64,000 nucleotides of DNA from Pseudomonas sp. URIL14HWK12:I12 (GCF_003097135.1 NZ_QEQL01000002.1:310001-374000), one strand, 5' to 3'. Positions 26,487 through 35,933 are shown, counted from the first letter of the stretch. Program-made: numbers and translations. Notes: generated from the sequence alone by a model not told the origin.

Positions 26487-26882
26487 ATGAAGGCGTCATC
26501 GCTGCTGTTGTTTTATACCCTGGCACTGGCCAGCGGCTGCGCCTTTGCTGGCGGCTACACGCACGCCGATGTGTGCAAGGCGGTGCTGGCTCTGGAACTG
26601 AACCACGACCTGGGCCGCCTGCGCATCACCCATGGCGGCAATACGCCGGAAATCGTCTTTACTCACCCCACTACCCGCCAGCGCAGCCGCTACCGTTGCC
26701 AGTTCCCGGCAGAAGGCAAGGTGGTGTGGGCCAGTTATATCGATGACAAGAAAAACTGGGGCCGCTGGCATGACCGCCGCGAAGACGGCCAGATTACCTG
26801 GAGCGAGCAGCGTACGCGCCTGACCGTGAAGAACGAAAAAGGCCGCGAACGTGTATTCGGCACCGGTGACTTTCGCCAGTAG
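26487..26882 (+). CDS. Small exported protein, unknown function
   Basis: 131 residues with a signal peptide (MKASSLLLFYTLALASGCAFA). The mature part has two cysteines (DVCKAV and RYRCQF) that could form one disulfide, and a Trp-rich middle (VVWASYIDDKKNWGRWHDRR). AAGGACGG precedes the ATG. Probably periplasmic. The tam gene follows 18 bases later and may be co-transcribed. Confidence 0.7.
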   Translation: MKASSLLLFYTLALASGCAFAGGYTHADVCKAVLALELNHDLGRLRITHGGNTPEIVFTHPTTRQRSRYRCQFPAEGKVVWASYIDDKKNWGRWHDRREDGQITWSEQRTRLTVKNEKGRERVFGTGDFRQ

Positions 26883-26900
26883 GCCCGCCAAGGAGGCTTG

Positions 26901-27665
26901 ATGAGTTGGCATGCCCAGCAGTACTCGATCTTCGAAGCTCAGCGCACTCGCCCTGTGCGCGATCTGATCGCCGCCATTCCCACCGCGGCGGTACACCATG
27001 CGATCGACCTGGGCTGCGGGCCCGGCAACTCCACCGAGATTCTCGCCCAGCGGTTTCCGCATGCACGTATCAGTGGGCTGGACTCGGCCGCCGATATGCT
27101 TCATGCCGCCCGCGAGCGCCTGCCACAATTGAGTTTCCAGGCCGGTGACATAGGGCAATGGCAAGCCGCCCAGCCGCTGGAGGTGATTTTGGCCAATGCT
27201 TCGTTGCAGTGGCTGCCAGATCACGACCAGCTCTACCCGCGGCTGGTAGCGCAATTGGCCGCTGGCGGTACCTTGGCGGTGCAAACCCCGGACAACCTTC
27301 AGGAGCCTGCCCATCGCCTGCTGCGCAAGGTCGCCGGCAATGGCCCCTGGGCTGCACGGTTCGCTGGCTTTTCGTTGCCACCCCGGCATGACGCCGCGTT
27401 TTACTACCGCCTGCTGCGCCCCCTGTGCCAACAGGTCGATGTCTGGCGCACCACTTACCATCACCCGTTGGCCGGAGGCATCGGGGCAGTGGTGGAATGG
27501 TTCAAGGGCTCGGCACTGGGGCCGTACCTTTCACAGCTGGATGAACCCCAGGCCGAGGCATTTCTGGCCCAGTATCACGCCGAGTTGGCCAGTGCCTACG
27601 AAGTATTGCCAGATGGCAGCGTGTTGCTGCCATTTCCTCGCTTGTTCGTTATTGCCCAGCGCTGA
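26901..27665 (+). CDS. tam: Trans-aconitate 2-methyltransferase
   Basis: 254 residues from the ATG at 26901, preceded by AGGAGG. It begins with the family signature SWHAQQYSIFEAQRTRPVRDLI, then the SAM motif AIDLGCGPGNSTEIL, LDSAADML (second SAM acid), and NASLQWLPDH, all characteristic of Tam. It methylates trans-aconitate, a spontaneous isomer of cis-aconitate that inhibits aconitase, in the cytoplasm. Confidence 0.93.
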   Translation: MSWHAQQYSIFEAQRTRPVRDLIAAIPTAAVHHAIDLGCGPGNSTEILAQRFPHARISGLDSAADMLHAARERLPQLSFQAGDIGQWQAAQPLEVILANASLQWLPDHDQLYPRLVAQLAAGGTLAVQTPDNLQEPAHRLLRKVAGNGPWAARFAGFSLPPRHDAAFYYRLLRPLCQQVDVWRTTYHHPLAGGIGAVVEWFKGSALGPYLSQLDEPQAEAFLAQYHAELASAYEVLPDGSVLLPFPRLFVIAQR

Positions 27666-27739
27666 TACGTTGAACTTGTGATCCTTGGGGCAGCTCCTAC
27701 TTCCTGAATTCGCTTTCAGAAAGCATTTTGGAGTGCCCT

Positions 27740-27979
27740 ATGGCCGACCTCTCTGATTCAGTCAGCAGCCGTGTGGAAGCTCGCATCGATGCAATCGCCT
27801 GCGCCGGTTTCGACGCGCTGGCACTGAGCAACTATACGTCCACGGTGGGCTACCTTTATGCGCTGCGTGACTTTCGCCTGCTCGACGAGCAGCAGTGGCT
27901 TACCTGGCTCGACCGGGCACGTGATACTTACTGCCGCTGGTCAGGCGGCCAGGCGGGCGTGGCCCTTGCGTTGAATTGA
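27740..27979 (+). CDS. Small hypothetical protein (79 aa)
   Basis: 79 residues from the ATG at 27740, with GGAG nine bases ahead. It is soluble with a mixed helical pattern and several aromatics (YTSTVGYLYALRDF, EQQWLTWLDRARDTYCRW). No domain recognised. A short GCTTT/AAAGC hairpin at about 27712-27725 may end tam before it. It is convergent with the sensor kinase gene that ends at 27987. Confidence 0.6.
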   Translation: MADLSDSVSSRVEARIDAIACAGFDALALSNYTSTVGYLYALRDFRLLDEQQWLTWLDRARDTYCRWSGGQAGVALALN

Positions 27980-27986
27980 CGCTCGC

Positions 27987-29318
27987 TTACCGAGCCGGCG
28001 CTGGGGTTCGGGGTAGTTGCATGCGGGCGACGAAGCCGCCGGCTGGATCATTGGCAAACACCAGGCTGCCCCCATGGCGCTCTGCCGCCCGGCGCGCGAT
28101 GGCAAGCCCCAGGCCATGCCCCGCGGCGCTCTGCCCTGGCGCGCGGTAGAACGGCTCGCCCAGCCGGTCCAGATGCTCAGCCGGGCAGCCTGGCCCATGG
28201 TCGCGCACGCTGATGACCAACCCTTGCGCCTCACTAGCTGCCGTGATCTCGATCGCTTGGTCGGCAGGATTGAAGCGCAGAGCATTACGTACCAGATTAT
28301 CCAGCGCCCGTTCGACCAAGGTGGGCCAGCCCTGCAGCTGCAGGCCGGGCTCGGCCTCTACTTTGACGTTCTGATCCGGTGCGCTGAGCTGCGCATCCCG
28401 ACGGATGCCGCCCAGAATCTGATTCAAATCGACCGTTTCAGGATGGGCCTGCTCTGCATCGACGCGGGCAAGTTCGAGTATTTCGCTGATCAAGGCTTCG
28501 AGCCGGTCGCATTCGCGGGTCAGCCGGGGCCATAGCTGCTCGCGCTGCGCAGGCTCGGCACGCTCTGCCAGGGCCATGGCGATCCGTAGCCGTGCCAGCG
28601 GTGAGCGCAACTCGTGGGACACGTCCCGCAGCAACTGCCGTTGGCTGCCGATCAGGCTTTGCAGCCGAGAACCCATGCGGTTGAAGTCATTGGCCAATAC
28701 GCCGAATTCGTCGCGCCGCGCTGCAAGCTTGGCCAGGCTGTTCTGCTGGTAGGTGGCCTGGCCAAGGTCGTGCACCGCTCCGCGCAGCCGGCTGAGCGGG
28801 CGGGTGATCGACAGTGTGACCAACAAGCTGAACAGGGTCAGCACAACCAACGCGATGATCAGCCCACCGATGGGCCCTGTGAGGCTCTCCCGGTGCCAAT
28901 CGTCGATCAATGGGTGCGGGATGCGGTAGATCAGCAGGTAGGTGTCCTGGCTGTTGGGGCTGGTGTATTCGGCGGTCAGGCGCCGCCAGGGCAGGCGCCG
29001 CTCGTCATCGCTGCGGGCTTCCATAGCTTGGGCTCGCCGTGGAAAGGTGCCTGGCACCACGGCATCGCCGCTGTCGTTGAGCACCTGAGTATCGATGTGG
29101 AACTGGCGCTTGCGCTGTTCGAGCAGGGCTTGGGCCGCGTCAGCACCCTGGCCCTCATAGACGTCGACCCACTGCTGGGCAAAGTCCTTGAAGGCAGGGT
29201 GCCGGCTGAGAATCCAGGCGTCCTGGTTCAACACATGGCCCATCAGCACCGATAGCCCCGACACCAGGGCGATGGCCAGCCAGAAGCTTGCAAGGATTCG
29301 CCAGAACAATGAACGCAA
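27987..29318 (-). CDS. cpxS: CpxA/CpxS-like sensor histidine kinase
   Basis: 443 residues, starting with TTG at 29318 (GAGGTG five bases upstream). The frame is open upstream but has no better start, and MRSLFWRILASFWLAIALVSG is a natural N-terminal anchor. Order: TM1 ~8-27, periplasmic sensor ~28-148, TM2 ~149-171, HAMP, H-box RDVSHELRSPLARLRIA with H235, N-box NLVRNALRF, and GHGLGLAIA. It senses envelope stress and pairs with the response regulator at 29995-30672. The order regulator, Spy-like protein, kinase matches the P. aeruginosa CpxR/CpxS locus. Confidence 0.88.
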   Translation of the reverse strand: MRSLFWRILASFWLAIALVSGLSVLMGHVLNQDAWILSRHPAFKDFAQQWVDVYEGQGADAAQALLEQRKRQFHIDTQVLNDSGDAVVPGTFPRRAQAMEARSDDERRLPWRRLTAEYTSPNSQDTYLLIYRIPHPLIDDWHRESLTGPIGGLIIALVVLTLFSLLVTLSITRPLSRLRGAVHDLGQATYQQNSLAKLAARRDEFGVLANDFNRMGSRLQSLIGSQRQLLRDVSHELRSPLARLRIAMALAERAEPAQREQLWPRLTRECDRLEALISEILELARVDAEQAHPETVDLNQILGGIRRDAQLSAPDQNVKVEAEPGLQLQGWPTLVERALDNLVRNALRFNPADQAIEITAASEAQGLVISVRDHGPGCPAEHLDRLGEPFYRAPGQSAAGHGLGLAIARRAAERHGGSLVFANDPAGGFVARMQLPRTPAPAR

Positions 29319-29338
29319 AATGCACCTCGAGCGCAGGC

Positions 29339-29367
29339 GGCCCGGCCCTCGCAGGGAGGGCCGGGCC
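29339..29367 (-). promoter_or_regulatory. Intergenic hairpin between the CpxP-like and kinase genes
   Basis: GGCCCGGCCCT (29339-29349) pairs perfectly with AGGGCCGGGCC (29357-29367). On the minus strand no T-run follows. It is likely an mRNA-stabilising or partial-termination stem that would let the small periplasmic protein be made in excess over the kinase. Confidence 0.5.
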
Positions 29368-29388
29368 GGTGGACAGTCAGAGGGCAGT

Positions 29389-29862
29389 TTACTGGGCTTT
29401 CTTGTCCTTTTGCGCTTTCCAGGCCTGGAACTCGGCCCATTCAGCACGGCGGGCGTCCTGGCGCTTCTTCATTTCGTCGAATTGCTTCTGCTGTTCGGGC
29501 GTCAGAACAGCGCGCACGGCATCGCGGCCTTTGTCTTCGTTGGCCTTGATCTGATCCTGCATGGCCTTCTGGTCGGCAGCGGGCAGCTTGTTCAGGAACG
29601 ATTGGGTGATCTCACGGCGCTGGTGCATCTGCTCACGCATCAGCTTACCGATCTGCATGCGTTGTTCAGGCTTGAGGTCCAGCCCGCGGAAGATGTCCGG
29701 GCCGGGGTGCCCGCGTTCGAGCAGCGGGCCTCGATCCATCATCGGGCCGTGTTCGAACGGCGCTGGTGGCGGTGCGCCGTCCGGGCCTGCTGGCGGCAAT
29801 GCGGCCATGGCCAGGGTCGGCAGGGTAGCGGCGAACATCAAAGCGGTGAGGGTCTTGCGCAT
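29389..29862 (-). CDS. Spy/CpxP-family periplasmic protein (LTXXQ motif)
   Basis: 157 residues. Signal peptide MRKTLTALMFAATLPTLAMA, a Pro/Gly/His-rich linker, then the helical Spy/CpxP domain with LKPEQRMQIGKLMREQMHQRREI and the defining LTPEQQKQFDEM near the end. Spy-type proteins chaperone unfolded periplasmic proteins; CpxP also restrains the CpxA sensor. It lies between the response regulator and the kinase on one strand. AGGAGAAACACCTC precedes the ATG. Confidence 0.88.
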   Translation of the reverse strand: MRKTLTALMFAATLPTLAMAALPPAGPDGAPPPAPFEHGPMMDRGPLLERGHPGPDIFRGLDLKPEQRMQIGKLMREQMHQRREITQSFLNKLPAADQKAMQDQIKANEDKGRDAVRAVLTPEQQKQFDEMKKRQDARRAEWAEFQAWKAQKDKKAQ

Positions 29863-29994
29863 GAGGTGTTTCTCCTGGTGGTCTGGGCCCGGTGGTATGT
29901 GGTTACCGGATGAGCTCAGATTACCCAGGGCTGCGTAAGCCGCGGTCAGGCCAAGGTAAAGGGTTGGTAAACGGGGCGGGGCTCGAGGTAGCGG

Positions 29995-30672
29995 CTATTG
30001 GGCGTAAAAATAACCGCGGCTGCGCAGCGCGACGATGCGAGGGCGGCCATCGGCATGGGGGCCGATCTTCTTGCGCAGGTTGCTCACGTGCATGTCGAGC
30101 GATCGATCGTAAAGCGTGAGCTTGCGGCCTAGCGCCAGTTGCGCCAGCTCTTGTTTGTCCAGCGGCTCGCCGGGTTGGCGCAACAGGGCTTCGAGCAGCC
30201 GGCTTTCGGAAACGGTCAGGGAAATGTCACGCTGGTCGACGGTGACCACCCCGCGTGCGGGGCTGAACACCAGGTCGCCCAGCTCCAGTTGCGTCGTGGT
30301 CGCGGTGGGATGGCTGCGGCGTAGCACCGCGCGCAGCCGTGCGGTCAGCTCGCGAGGGTCGCAGGGCTTGGCCAGGTAATCGTCGGCCCCCAACTCCAGG
30401 CCCAGAATACGATCCAGCGGCTCGCCGCGGGCCGAGAGCATCACCACGGGCAAGTCAGTGTGCTCGGCACGCAGCTGCTTGAGCAGCTCCAAGCCGCTGC
30501 CGTCGGGGAGCATCACATCCAGCACCACCGCTTGCGGCGGCATGTCGGCCAGTGCTGCACGAGCACTGGCGCCGTCATGGCAGGCGTGCACGCTGAAGCC
30601 CTCCTGGGCCAGCCAACTGCTCAGCAGCTCACACAGCTCGACGTCGTCGTCGATCAGCAGCACATCGCTCAT
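29995..30672 (-). CDS. cpxR: OmpR-family response regulator (CpxR-like)
   Basis: 225 residues. Receiver with acidic DDD (8-10), phosphoacceptor D52 in VVLDVMLPDGSG, and the switch lysine in LAKPCDPRE; then an OmpR winged helix ending in MHVSNLRKKIGPHADGRPRIVALRSRGYFY. It binds DNA after phosphorylation by the kinase two genes downstream. No Cpx box was identified with confidence in the 132 bases between this gene and the Spy-like gene. Confidence 0.9.
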   Translation of the reverse strand: MSDVLLIDDDVELCELLSSWLAQEGFSVHACHDGASARAALADMPPQAVVLDVMLPDGSGLELLKQLRAEHTDLPVVMLSARGEPLDRILGLELGADDYLAKPCDPRELTARLRAVLRRSHPTATTTQLELGDLVFSPARGVVTVDQRDISLTVSESRLLEALLRQPGEPLDKQELAQLALGRKLTLYDRSLDMHVSNLRKKIGPHADGRPRIVALRSRGYFYAQ

Positions 30673-30675
30673 GGT

Positions 30676-30975
30676 TTACGGCAACACCTGTTTGAACGGT
30701 TTGATCACTACATCGGCATAGACACCGGCGCCGACGTAAGGGTCCGCGGCGGCCCAGGCCTTGGCGGCGTCCAGCGAGGCGAATTCGGCCACCACCAGGC
30801 TACCGGTGAAGCCGGCGCTGCCGGGGTCATTGCTGTCGATCGCCGGCAATGGGCCGGCCAGCGTCAAGCGGCCCTCGGCTTGCAGCTGCTTGAGGCGCTC
30901 CAGGTGGGCAGGGCGAACGCTCAGGCGTTTTTCCAGCGAGTCGGCCACGTCGGTGGCGAAGATTGCATACAGCAT
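30676..30975 (-). CDS. yciI: YciI-like protein
   Basis: 99 residues from the ATG at 30975, with AGGAG seven bases upstream, inside the end of yci[32 protein letters not shown] and the conserved [11 protein letters not shown] are typical YciI (ferredoxin-like alpha+beta barrel, YCII family). The conserved His and Asp of the family are present (H31 region, D8). Enzymatic role unknown; relatives include dehalogenase-like enzymes. One base separates it from the yciB stop. Confidence 0.9.
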   Translation of the reverse strand: MLYAIFATDVADSLEKRLSVRPAHLERLKQLQAEGRLTLAGPLPAIDSNDPGSAGFTGSLVVAEFASLDAAKAWAAADPYVGAGVYADVVIKPFKQVLP

Positions 30976-30976
30976 G

Positions 30977-31564
30977 TCATTTCTCCTGATCGGGCTTGGC
31001 ATCGTGAAGGTGGCGCGACAGGTAGACGCCCTGGGCCAGCAGGAAGATCAGCGTCATGCCGAGGCTGCCAAACACCTTGAAGTCGACCCAGAAGCGTTCG
31101 AAAGTGAAGGCCACGAACAGGTTGGCGGCCCCGCAGATGATGAAGAATGCGACCCAGGCCAGGTTCAGGCGCGCCCACACGGCATCGGGGAGGGTCAGTG
31201 CATGCCCCATCACCCGCTTGACCAGAACCTGATCGCCGACGAAGTGGCTGCCCAGAAACACCAGCGCGAACACCCAGTTCACCACCGGCGCCTTCCACTT
31301 CAGGAAGGTTTCGCTGTGGAAGGCCAGGGTAAGGCTGCCGAACAGCAAGCACGCCAGCAAGGTGAACCACTGGCCCTTTTCGAGCCTGCGCTGCTTGATG
31401 AACAACGCGCCGTAAACCACAACGGAGCTGGCGATCAGCACCTGCGTGGCGCTGAAGATATTGCCTACGCTCAAAGGAATGCCGGCAACATCGAAGGTGT
31501 GCGGGGCGACTTTATAGACGATGAGAAACAGGAACAGCGGGATGAAATCGATTAATTGCTTCAC
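30977..31564 (-). CDS. yciB: Inner-membrane spanning protein YciB / septation protein A
   Basis: 195 residues, starting at GTG at 31564 ([21 protein letters not shown]). Five or six hydrophobic helices with [29 protein letters not shown] and the C-terminal [22 protein letters not shown] are diagnostic of the YciB/IspA septation family. It affects cell-envelope synthesis and division in E. coli. The open frame upstream is antisense to the rnm gene and is not part of the protein. It pairs with yciI, as in E. coli. Confidence 0.93.
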   Translation of the reverse strand: MKQLIDFIPLFLFLIVYKVAPHTFDVAGIPLSVGNIFSATQVLIASSVVVYGALFIKQRRLEKGQWFTLLACLLFGSLTLAFHSETFLKWKAPVVNWVFALVFLGSHFVGDQVLVKRVMGHALTLPDAVWARLNLAWVAFFIICGAANLFVAFTFERFWVDFKVFGSLGMTLIFLLAQGVYLSRHLHDAKPDQEK

Positions 31565-31630
31565 GGTAGCAGCCAGCGACGGGACGTGGCGGCATAATAG
31601 CAAACCTTCCTCACTGCGAAAGCGCCGCCG

Positions 31631-32488
31631 ATGATCGTTGATTTGCACTGCCACAGCACCGCCTCCGACGGGCTGCTCGCGCCTGCCGAGCTGGTGGCCC
31701 GTGCCCACGAGCAGGGGGTGCGCACCCTGGCGCTGACTGACCACGATACCCTCGAAGGCCTGCCGCAGGCGCGCGACGCCGCTCAGGCGCTGGGCATGCA
31801 GTGGGTCAGCGGGGTAGAGCTGTCGTGCCTCTGGGGTGGCGCAACTATCCATGTGCTGGGGTATCACTTCGCGCTGGACGCACCGCCGCTGGTCGAGGCG
31901 CTGCAGGCGCTGCACCAGGGCCGCTGGCTGCGCGCCGAGGAGATCGACCGGCGGCTGGCCGCCAAGGGCATGCCCGGCACCCTGGCGGGGGCGCGGGCGG
32001 TGCAGCAGGCACTGGGTGATAGCGGCAATGCACCGGCGCGGCCGCACTTTGCCGAGTATCTGGTGCAGGCCGGCTTCGTGGCCGACCGCAACACCGCGTT
32101 CCACCGCTGGCTGGGTGCCGGCAAGCTGGGCGACGTAAAGCTGCATTGGCCGACGCTGGAAGCCACGGTGCGCACGTTGCGCGACGCCGGTGCCTGGGTG
32201 AGCCTGGCACATCCGATGCACTACAACTTCACCCGCAGCAAGCGCCGGCGCCTGGTGGCCGACTTTCTTGCCGCCGGAGGCCACGCGCTGGAGGTGGTCA
32301 ACGGCCTGCAGGCGGCCGAGCAGGTTGGTACGCTGTCGATCCTTGCCCGGGAATTCGGCATGCTTGCCAGCGCAGGCAGCGACTTTCATGGCCCCGGGCT
32401 GTGGGGTGAGATCGGCAGCTATCGCCCGCTGCCCGACGACCTGCCGCCGCTGTGGGCGCGTTTTCGACATGAGCCAGCATTGGCCTGA
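31631..32488 (+). CDS. rnm: PHP-domain phosphoesterase, 5'-3' exoribonuclease AM (RNase AM)
   Basis: 285 residues. PHP metal-binding motifs: [12 protein letters not shown] (N-terminus), [26 protein letters not shown] and GSDFHGPG. In E. coli the homolog (formerly TrpH/YciV) trims 5' ends of 5S and other rRNAs and degrades small RNA fragments from the 5' end. Cytoplasmic. The start lies 66 bases from the divergent yciB. The next gene begins at 32499, 10 bases after its stop. Confidence 0.92.
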   Translation: MIVDLHCHSTASDGLLAPAELVARAHEQGVRTLALTDHDTLEGLPQARDAAQALGMQWVSGVELSCLWGGATIHVLGYHFALDAPPLVEALQALHQGRWLRAEEIDRRLAAKGMPGTLAGARAVQQALGDSGNAPARPHFAEYLVQAGFVADRNTAFHRWLGAGKLGDVKLHWPTLEATVRTLRDAGAWVSLAHPMHYNFTRSKRRRLVADFLAAGGHALEVVNGLQAAEQVGTLSILAREFGMLASAGSDFHGPGLWGEIGSYRPLPDDLPPLWARFRHEPALA

Positions 32489-32498
32489 GGTAGATACG

Positions 32499-33128
32499 GT
32501 GAGCCAGTTCTTCCAGATTCATCCGCAAAACCCCCAAGCGCGGCTGATCAAGCAGGCCGTGGACATCATCCGCCGTGGCGGGGTGGTGGTGTACCCCACC
32601 GATTCCTCCTACGCCATTGGCTGCCGTGTGGGTGAAAAATCGGCAGTGGAGCGTGTGCGGCGGCTGCGCCAGATCGACGATCGCCACAACTTCACCCTGC
32701 TGTGCCGCGACCTTTCGCAACTGGGCTTGTTCGCCAAGGTCGACACCGGCCAGTTCCGGCTGCTCAAGACCTACACGCCGGGGCCCTATACGTTCATTCT
32801 CAACGCCACCCGCGAGGTGCCGCGGCTGCTGCTGCACCCCAAGCGGCGAACCATCGGCGTACGCGTGCCGGCGCACCCGATCGCGCTGGCGCTGCTCGAG
32901 GAGCTGGGCGAGCCGTTGATGAGCGTGAGCCTGGTATTGCCAGGCGACGCCGAGCCCTTGAACGACCCCGAACAGATGCGTGAGCGCCTGGAGCACCACG
33001 TCGACCTGATCATCGACGGCGGTGCCGGCGGCCATTCGGCCTCCACGGTAGTAGACATGACCGCCGACGACCCGCAGGTGGTGCGTGTGGGCTGTGGTGA
33101 CCCGGCGCCCTTCGGAGCCCCGGCATGA
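32499..33128 (+). CDS. yciO: YciO/Sua5-TsaC family L-threonylcarbamoyladenylate synthase-like protein
   Basis: 209 residues from the GTG at 32499 ([21 protein letters not shown], the usual YciO start), with GAGG upstream. An in-frame ATG at 32469 would overlap rnm by 20 bases and is less likely. The YrdC fold is clear: [44 protein letters not shown] and STVVDM. YciO relatives bind ATP and can make threonylcarbamoyl-AMP weakly. Its TGA overlaps the scpA ATG by four bases. Confidence 0.9.
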   Translation: MSQFFQIHPQNPQARLIKQAVDIIRRGGVVVYPTDSSYAIGCRVGEKSAVERVRRLRQIDDRHNFTLLCRDLSQLGLFAKVDTGQFRLLKTYTPGPYTFILNATREVPRLLLHPKRRTIGVRVPAHPIALALLEELGEPLMSVSLVLPGDAEPLNDPEQMRERLEHHVDLIIDGGAGGHSASTVVDMTADDPQVVRVGCGDPAPFGAPA

Positions 33129-33952
33129 CCGAGCTCGAGGCCGTGCCGCTCACGGCCCCGCAGCAACTGCAACTGGCGCTGGTGTACGGCGAGGCGGTCA
33201 CCGAGCTGCCACAGGACCTTTACATCCCCCCTGACGCGCTGGAGGTATTTCTGGAGGCCTTCGAGGGGCCCCTTGACCTGTTGCTGTACCTGATCCGCAA
33301 ACAGAACATCGACATCCTCGACATCCCGGTGGCGGAGATCACCCGCCAGTACATGAGCTACGTGGAGCTGATGAAAACCGTGCGCCTGGAGCTGGCCGCC
33401 GAATACCTGGTGATGGCAGCCATGCTCGCCGAGATCAAATCGCGGATGTTGCTTCCTCGCTCTGCCGAGGTGGAAGAAGAAGAAGGTGACCCACGCGCCG
33501 AACTGATCCGCCGCCTGCAGGAGTACGAGCGTTTCAAAAGTGCTGCCGAACAGATCGACGAGCTGCCACGGGTAGGTCGCGAGATCGTGGTGCCAAGCCT
33601 GGACGCGCCACGGGCCGTGGCCCGCAAGCTGCTGCCGGAGGTGGCGCTGCAAGAAGTGCTGCTGGCCATGGCCGATGTGCTGCGGCGCAATGATATGTTC
33701 GAAAGTCACCAGGTCAGCCGCGAGGCGCTGTCGACCCGCGAGCGCATGAGCCAGGTTCTCGAGCGGCTGCGGGGCGGGGCCTTCGTGCCCTTCATCGAGC
33801 TGTTCAGTGCCGAGGAGGGCAAGCTGGGTGTGGTGGTGACCTTCATGGCAGTTCTGGAGCTGGTGAAAGAATCGCTGATCGAACTGGTGCAGAATGAGCC
33901 CTTTGCTGCCATCCATGTGCGTACCCGCACCGAAGCCCCCACCGCCGAGTGA
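33125..33952 (+). CDS. scpA: Segregation and condensation protein A (kleisin)
   Basis: 275 residues. Kleisin signatures: LEAFEGPLDLLLYLIRKQNIDILDIPVAEITRQY and YLVMAAMLAEIKSRMLLPR; acidic linker EEEEGD; C-terminal winged helix. It bridges SMC heads together with ScpB to form the condensin that organises the chromosome. Start overlaps yciO (ATGA). scpB follows 12 bases later. Confidence 0.95.
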   Translation: MTELEAVPLTAPQQLQLALVYGEAVTELPQDLYIPPDALEVFLEAFEGPLDLLLYLIRKQNIDILDIPVAEITRQYMSYVELMKTVRLELAAEYLVMAAMLAEIKSRMLLPRSAEVEEEEGDPRAELIRRLQEYERFKSAAEQIDELPRVGREIVVPSLDAPRAVARKLLPEVALQEVLLAMADVLRRNDMFESHQVSREALSTRERMSQVLERLRGGAFVPFIELFSAEEGKLGVVVTFMAVLELVKESLIELVQNEPFAAIHVRTRTEAPTAE

Positions 33953-33964
33953 CCCACTGCCCCG

Positions 33965-34786
33965 ATGAACCTGAACGAGCCCCGTGAACTGGCGCCGCTG
34001 CTGGAGGCCTTCCTGCTGGCCAGCGGCAAGCCGCAAAACCTGGATCGCCTCTATGAGCTGTTCGACGAAGCCGAGCGCCCCGGGCCGACTGTTTTCAAGC
34101 GTGCGTTGGAGCTGCTGAAGAAATCCTGCGACAACCGCGCCTTCGAACTGGTGGAAGTGGCCTCCGGCTATCGCTTGCAGATTCGCGAGAAGTTCGCCCC
34201 TTGGGTGGGGCGGCTTTGGGAGGAACGCCCCCAGCGCTATTCACGCGCCTTGCTCGAGACGCTGGCACTGGTCGCCTATCGCCAGCCCATCACCCGGGGG
34301 GAAATCGAAGACGTCCGGGGGGTTGCGGTTAACAGCAATATCGTCAAGACCCTGGTGGAGCGCGAGTGGATTCGCGTGGTGGGGTATCGGGACGTGCCCG
34401 GCCGCCCTGCAATGTTCGCCACCACCAAGGCGTTTCTCGACCATTTCAATCTGAAGAGCTTGGAAGACCTGCCACCGCTGGCCGAACTGCGCGAGCTGGA
34501 GCCACAGCTGGTGCCGGAGGAAGGCGATGAGGATGCGCCGGTGCCTGCCCATTTGCAGGCGCTGGCCGATGCAAGCCTTGCGCTGGAAGGCGAGGAGGTC
34601 GAGGGGCAAGCCGGGGGCGAGGCCCGCGAGCATACGAGCTTTCGCACACTGTTGGCTGAGCTCGACACCATGGAGCAGGGCATCAAGACCGACTTCGATG
34701 ACCTGCTGCGCCCTGCACCCGAAACCGACCCGGAGCCTGCCAGTGATGCGCCGGCCGACGACCGGCCCGACGAACCTGCGCAATAA
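33965..34786 (+). CDS. scpB: Segregation and condensation protein B
   Basis: 273 residues. Two winged-helix domains with LLEAFLLASGKPQ, RYSRALLETLALVAYRQPITRGEIEDVRGV and WIRVVGYRDVPGRPAMFATT, which are diagnostic for ScpB. The last ~90 residues are a long acidic, low-complexity tail that is larger than in Gram-positive ScpB and common in pseudomonads. Works as a dimer with ScpA and SMC. Confidence 0.95.
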   Translation: MNLNEPRELAPLLEAFLLASGKPQNLDRLYELFDEAERPGPTVFKRALELLKKSCDNRAFELVEVASGYRLQIREKFAPWVGRLWEERPQRYSRALLETLALVAYRQPITRGEIEDVRGVAVNSNIVKTLVEREWIRVVGYRDVPGRPAMFATTKAFLDHFNLKSLEDLPPLAELRELEPQLVPEEGDEDAPVPAHLQALADASLALEGEEVEGQAGGEAREHTSFRTLLAELDTMEQGIKTDFDDLLRPAPETDPEPASDAPADDRPDEPAQ

Positions 34787-34869
34787 GGCCACAATCAGGA
34801 TGCGCAGGCGTTGTTCGCAGCGTATGATGCGCGCCCCTTTACAGCTCACACACCGGGAGGTGCTCACTC

Positions 34870-35898
34870 ATGGCTGAACAGCATTCCGACGACGCCGTCG
34901 TCATCCCGCCTTCGGGCGAAAAACTGCAAAAAGTACTGGCCCGTATCGGCGTCGGCTCACGCCGTGACGTCGAGGCATGGATCAGCGAAGGCCGTATCAA
35001 GGTCAATGGCGTGGTCGCCAACCTGGGCCAGCGCGTCGATTCGCTCGATGCCATCAGCGTCGACGGCCAGTTGATCAAGCGCGAAAAGGCCACCGAGCAC
35101 GTGCGCCGCGTCGTGATGTACAACAAGCCTGACGGCGAGATCTGCACACGCGACGACCCCGAAGGCCGCCCGACGGTGTTCGACCGCCTGCCGCGCCCGC
35201 GCGAGGGCCGTTGGATCAACGTTGGCCGCCTCGATATCAACACCACTGGCCTGTTGATGTTCACCACCGACGGCGAGCTGGCCAACCGCCTGATGCACCC
35301 TTCCTACGAGATGGACCGCGAGTACGCGGTGCGTGTGCGTGGCGAGGTCACCGATGAAATGATCGAGCGCCTCAAGGCAGGTGTCGAACTCGAGGACGGC
35401 CCGGCCAAGTTCACCGATATCCAGGAAGCCCCGGGCGGCGACGGCTTCAACCATTGGTACCACTGCGTGGTGATGGAAGGCCGCAACCGCGAGGTGCGCC
35501 GCCTCTGGGAGTCTCAGGGTCTGGTGGTCAGCCGCCTCAAGCGTGTGCGCTTCGGCCCGGTGTTTCTGAACTCCGACCTGCCGATGGGCCGCTGGCGTGA
35601 AATGAGCCAGGGTGAGATCGACATCCTGGCTGCCGAAGTGGGCCTCAAGCCGGTGGCGCTGCCGTCGCAGCCCGGTCGCGACAAGGAAAAGCTGGAGCGC
35701 CTGCAGCGCAAGGCGTCGCGGCCGTTGGGCCGTGGTGAGCGGGTTCGCCAACTGCGCCCGGCCCATGAAGGCGGCGAGCGCAAGGCCGCGGAAGGCAAGC
35801 CGGCAGCTGGCAAGGCTGCACCTCGCAAGCCTCGGGGTTCACAAGTGGCAGAACGCCCGAGTGATGTGCGCGGTAAGCGCAAACCGCCGCGCGGCTGA
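34870..35898 (+). CDS. rluB: 23S rRNA pseudouridine(2605) synthase
   Basis: 342 residues. An N-terminal S4 RNA-binding domain (EKLQKVLARIGVGSRRDVEAWISEGRIKVNG), then the RsuA/RluB-type catalytic domain with GRLDINTTGLLMFTTDGELANRL carrying the catalytic Asp, and GRNREVRRLWESQGLVVSRLKRVRFG. A basic C-terminal tail of ~75 residues (Lys/Arg/Ala/Pro-rich) probably binds rRNA. GGGAGGTG precedes the ATG. It follows scpB, as in many proteobacteria. Confidence 0.95.
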   Translation: MAEQHSDDAVVIPPSGEKLQKVLARIGVGSRRDVEAWISEGRIKVNGVVANLGQRVDSLDAISVDGQLIKREKATEHVRRVVMYNKPDGEICTRDDPEGRPTVFDRLPRPREGRWINVGRLDINTTGLLMFTTDGELANRLMHPSYEMDREYAVRVRGEVTDEMIERLKAGVELEDGPAKFTDIQEAPGGDGFNHWYHCVVMEGRNREVRRLWESQGLVVSRLKRVRFGPVFLNSDLPMGRWREMSQGEIDILAAEVGLKPVALPSQPGRDKEKLERLQRKASRPLGRGERVRQLRPAHEGGERKAAEGKPAAGKAAPRKPRGSQVAERPSDVRGKRKPPRG

Positions 35899-35933
35899 TC
35901 GAAGCACCTTGCACCACCCTTGTTGAACCCTGC

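Noticed and set aside
27680..27712. Possible REP element fragment (GCAGCTCCTACTTCC)
   Set aside because: Only a short piece resembles pseudomonad REP sequence; there is no full palindrome or second copy.
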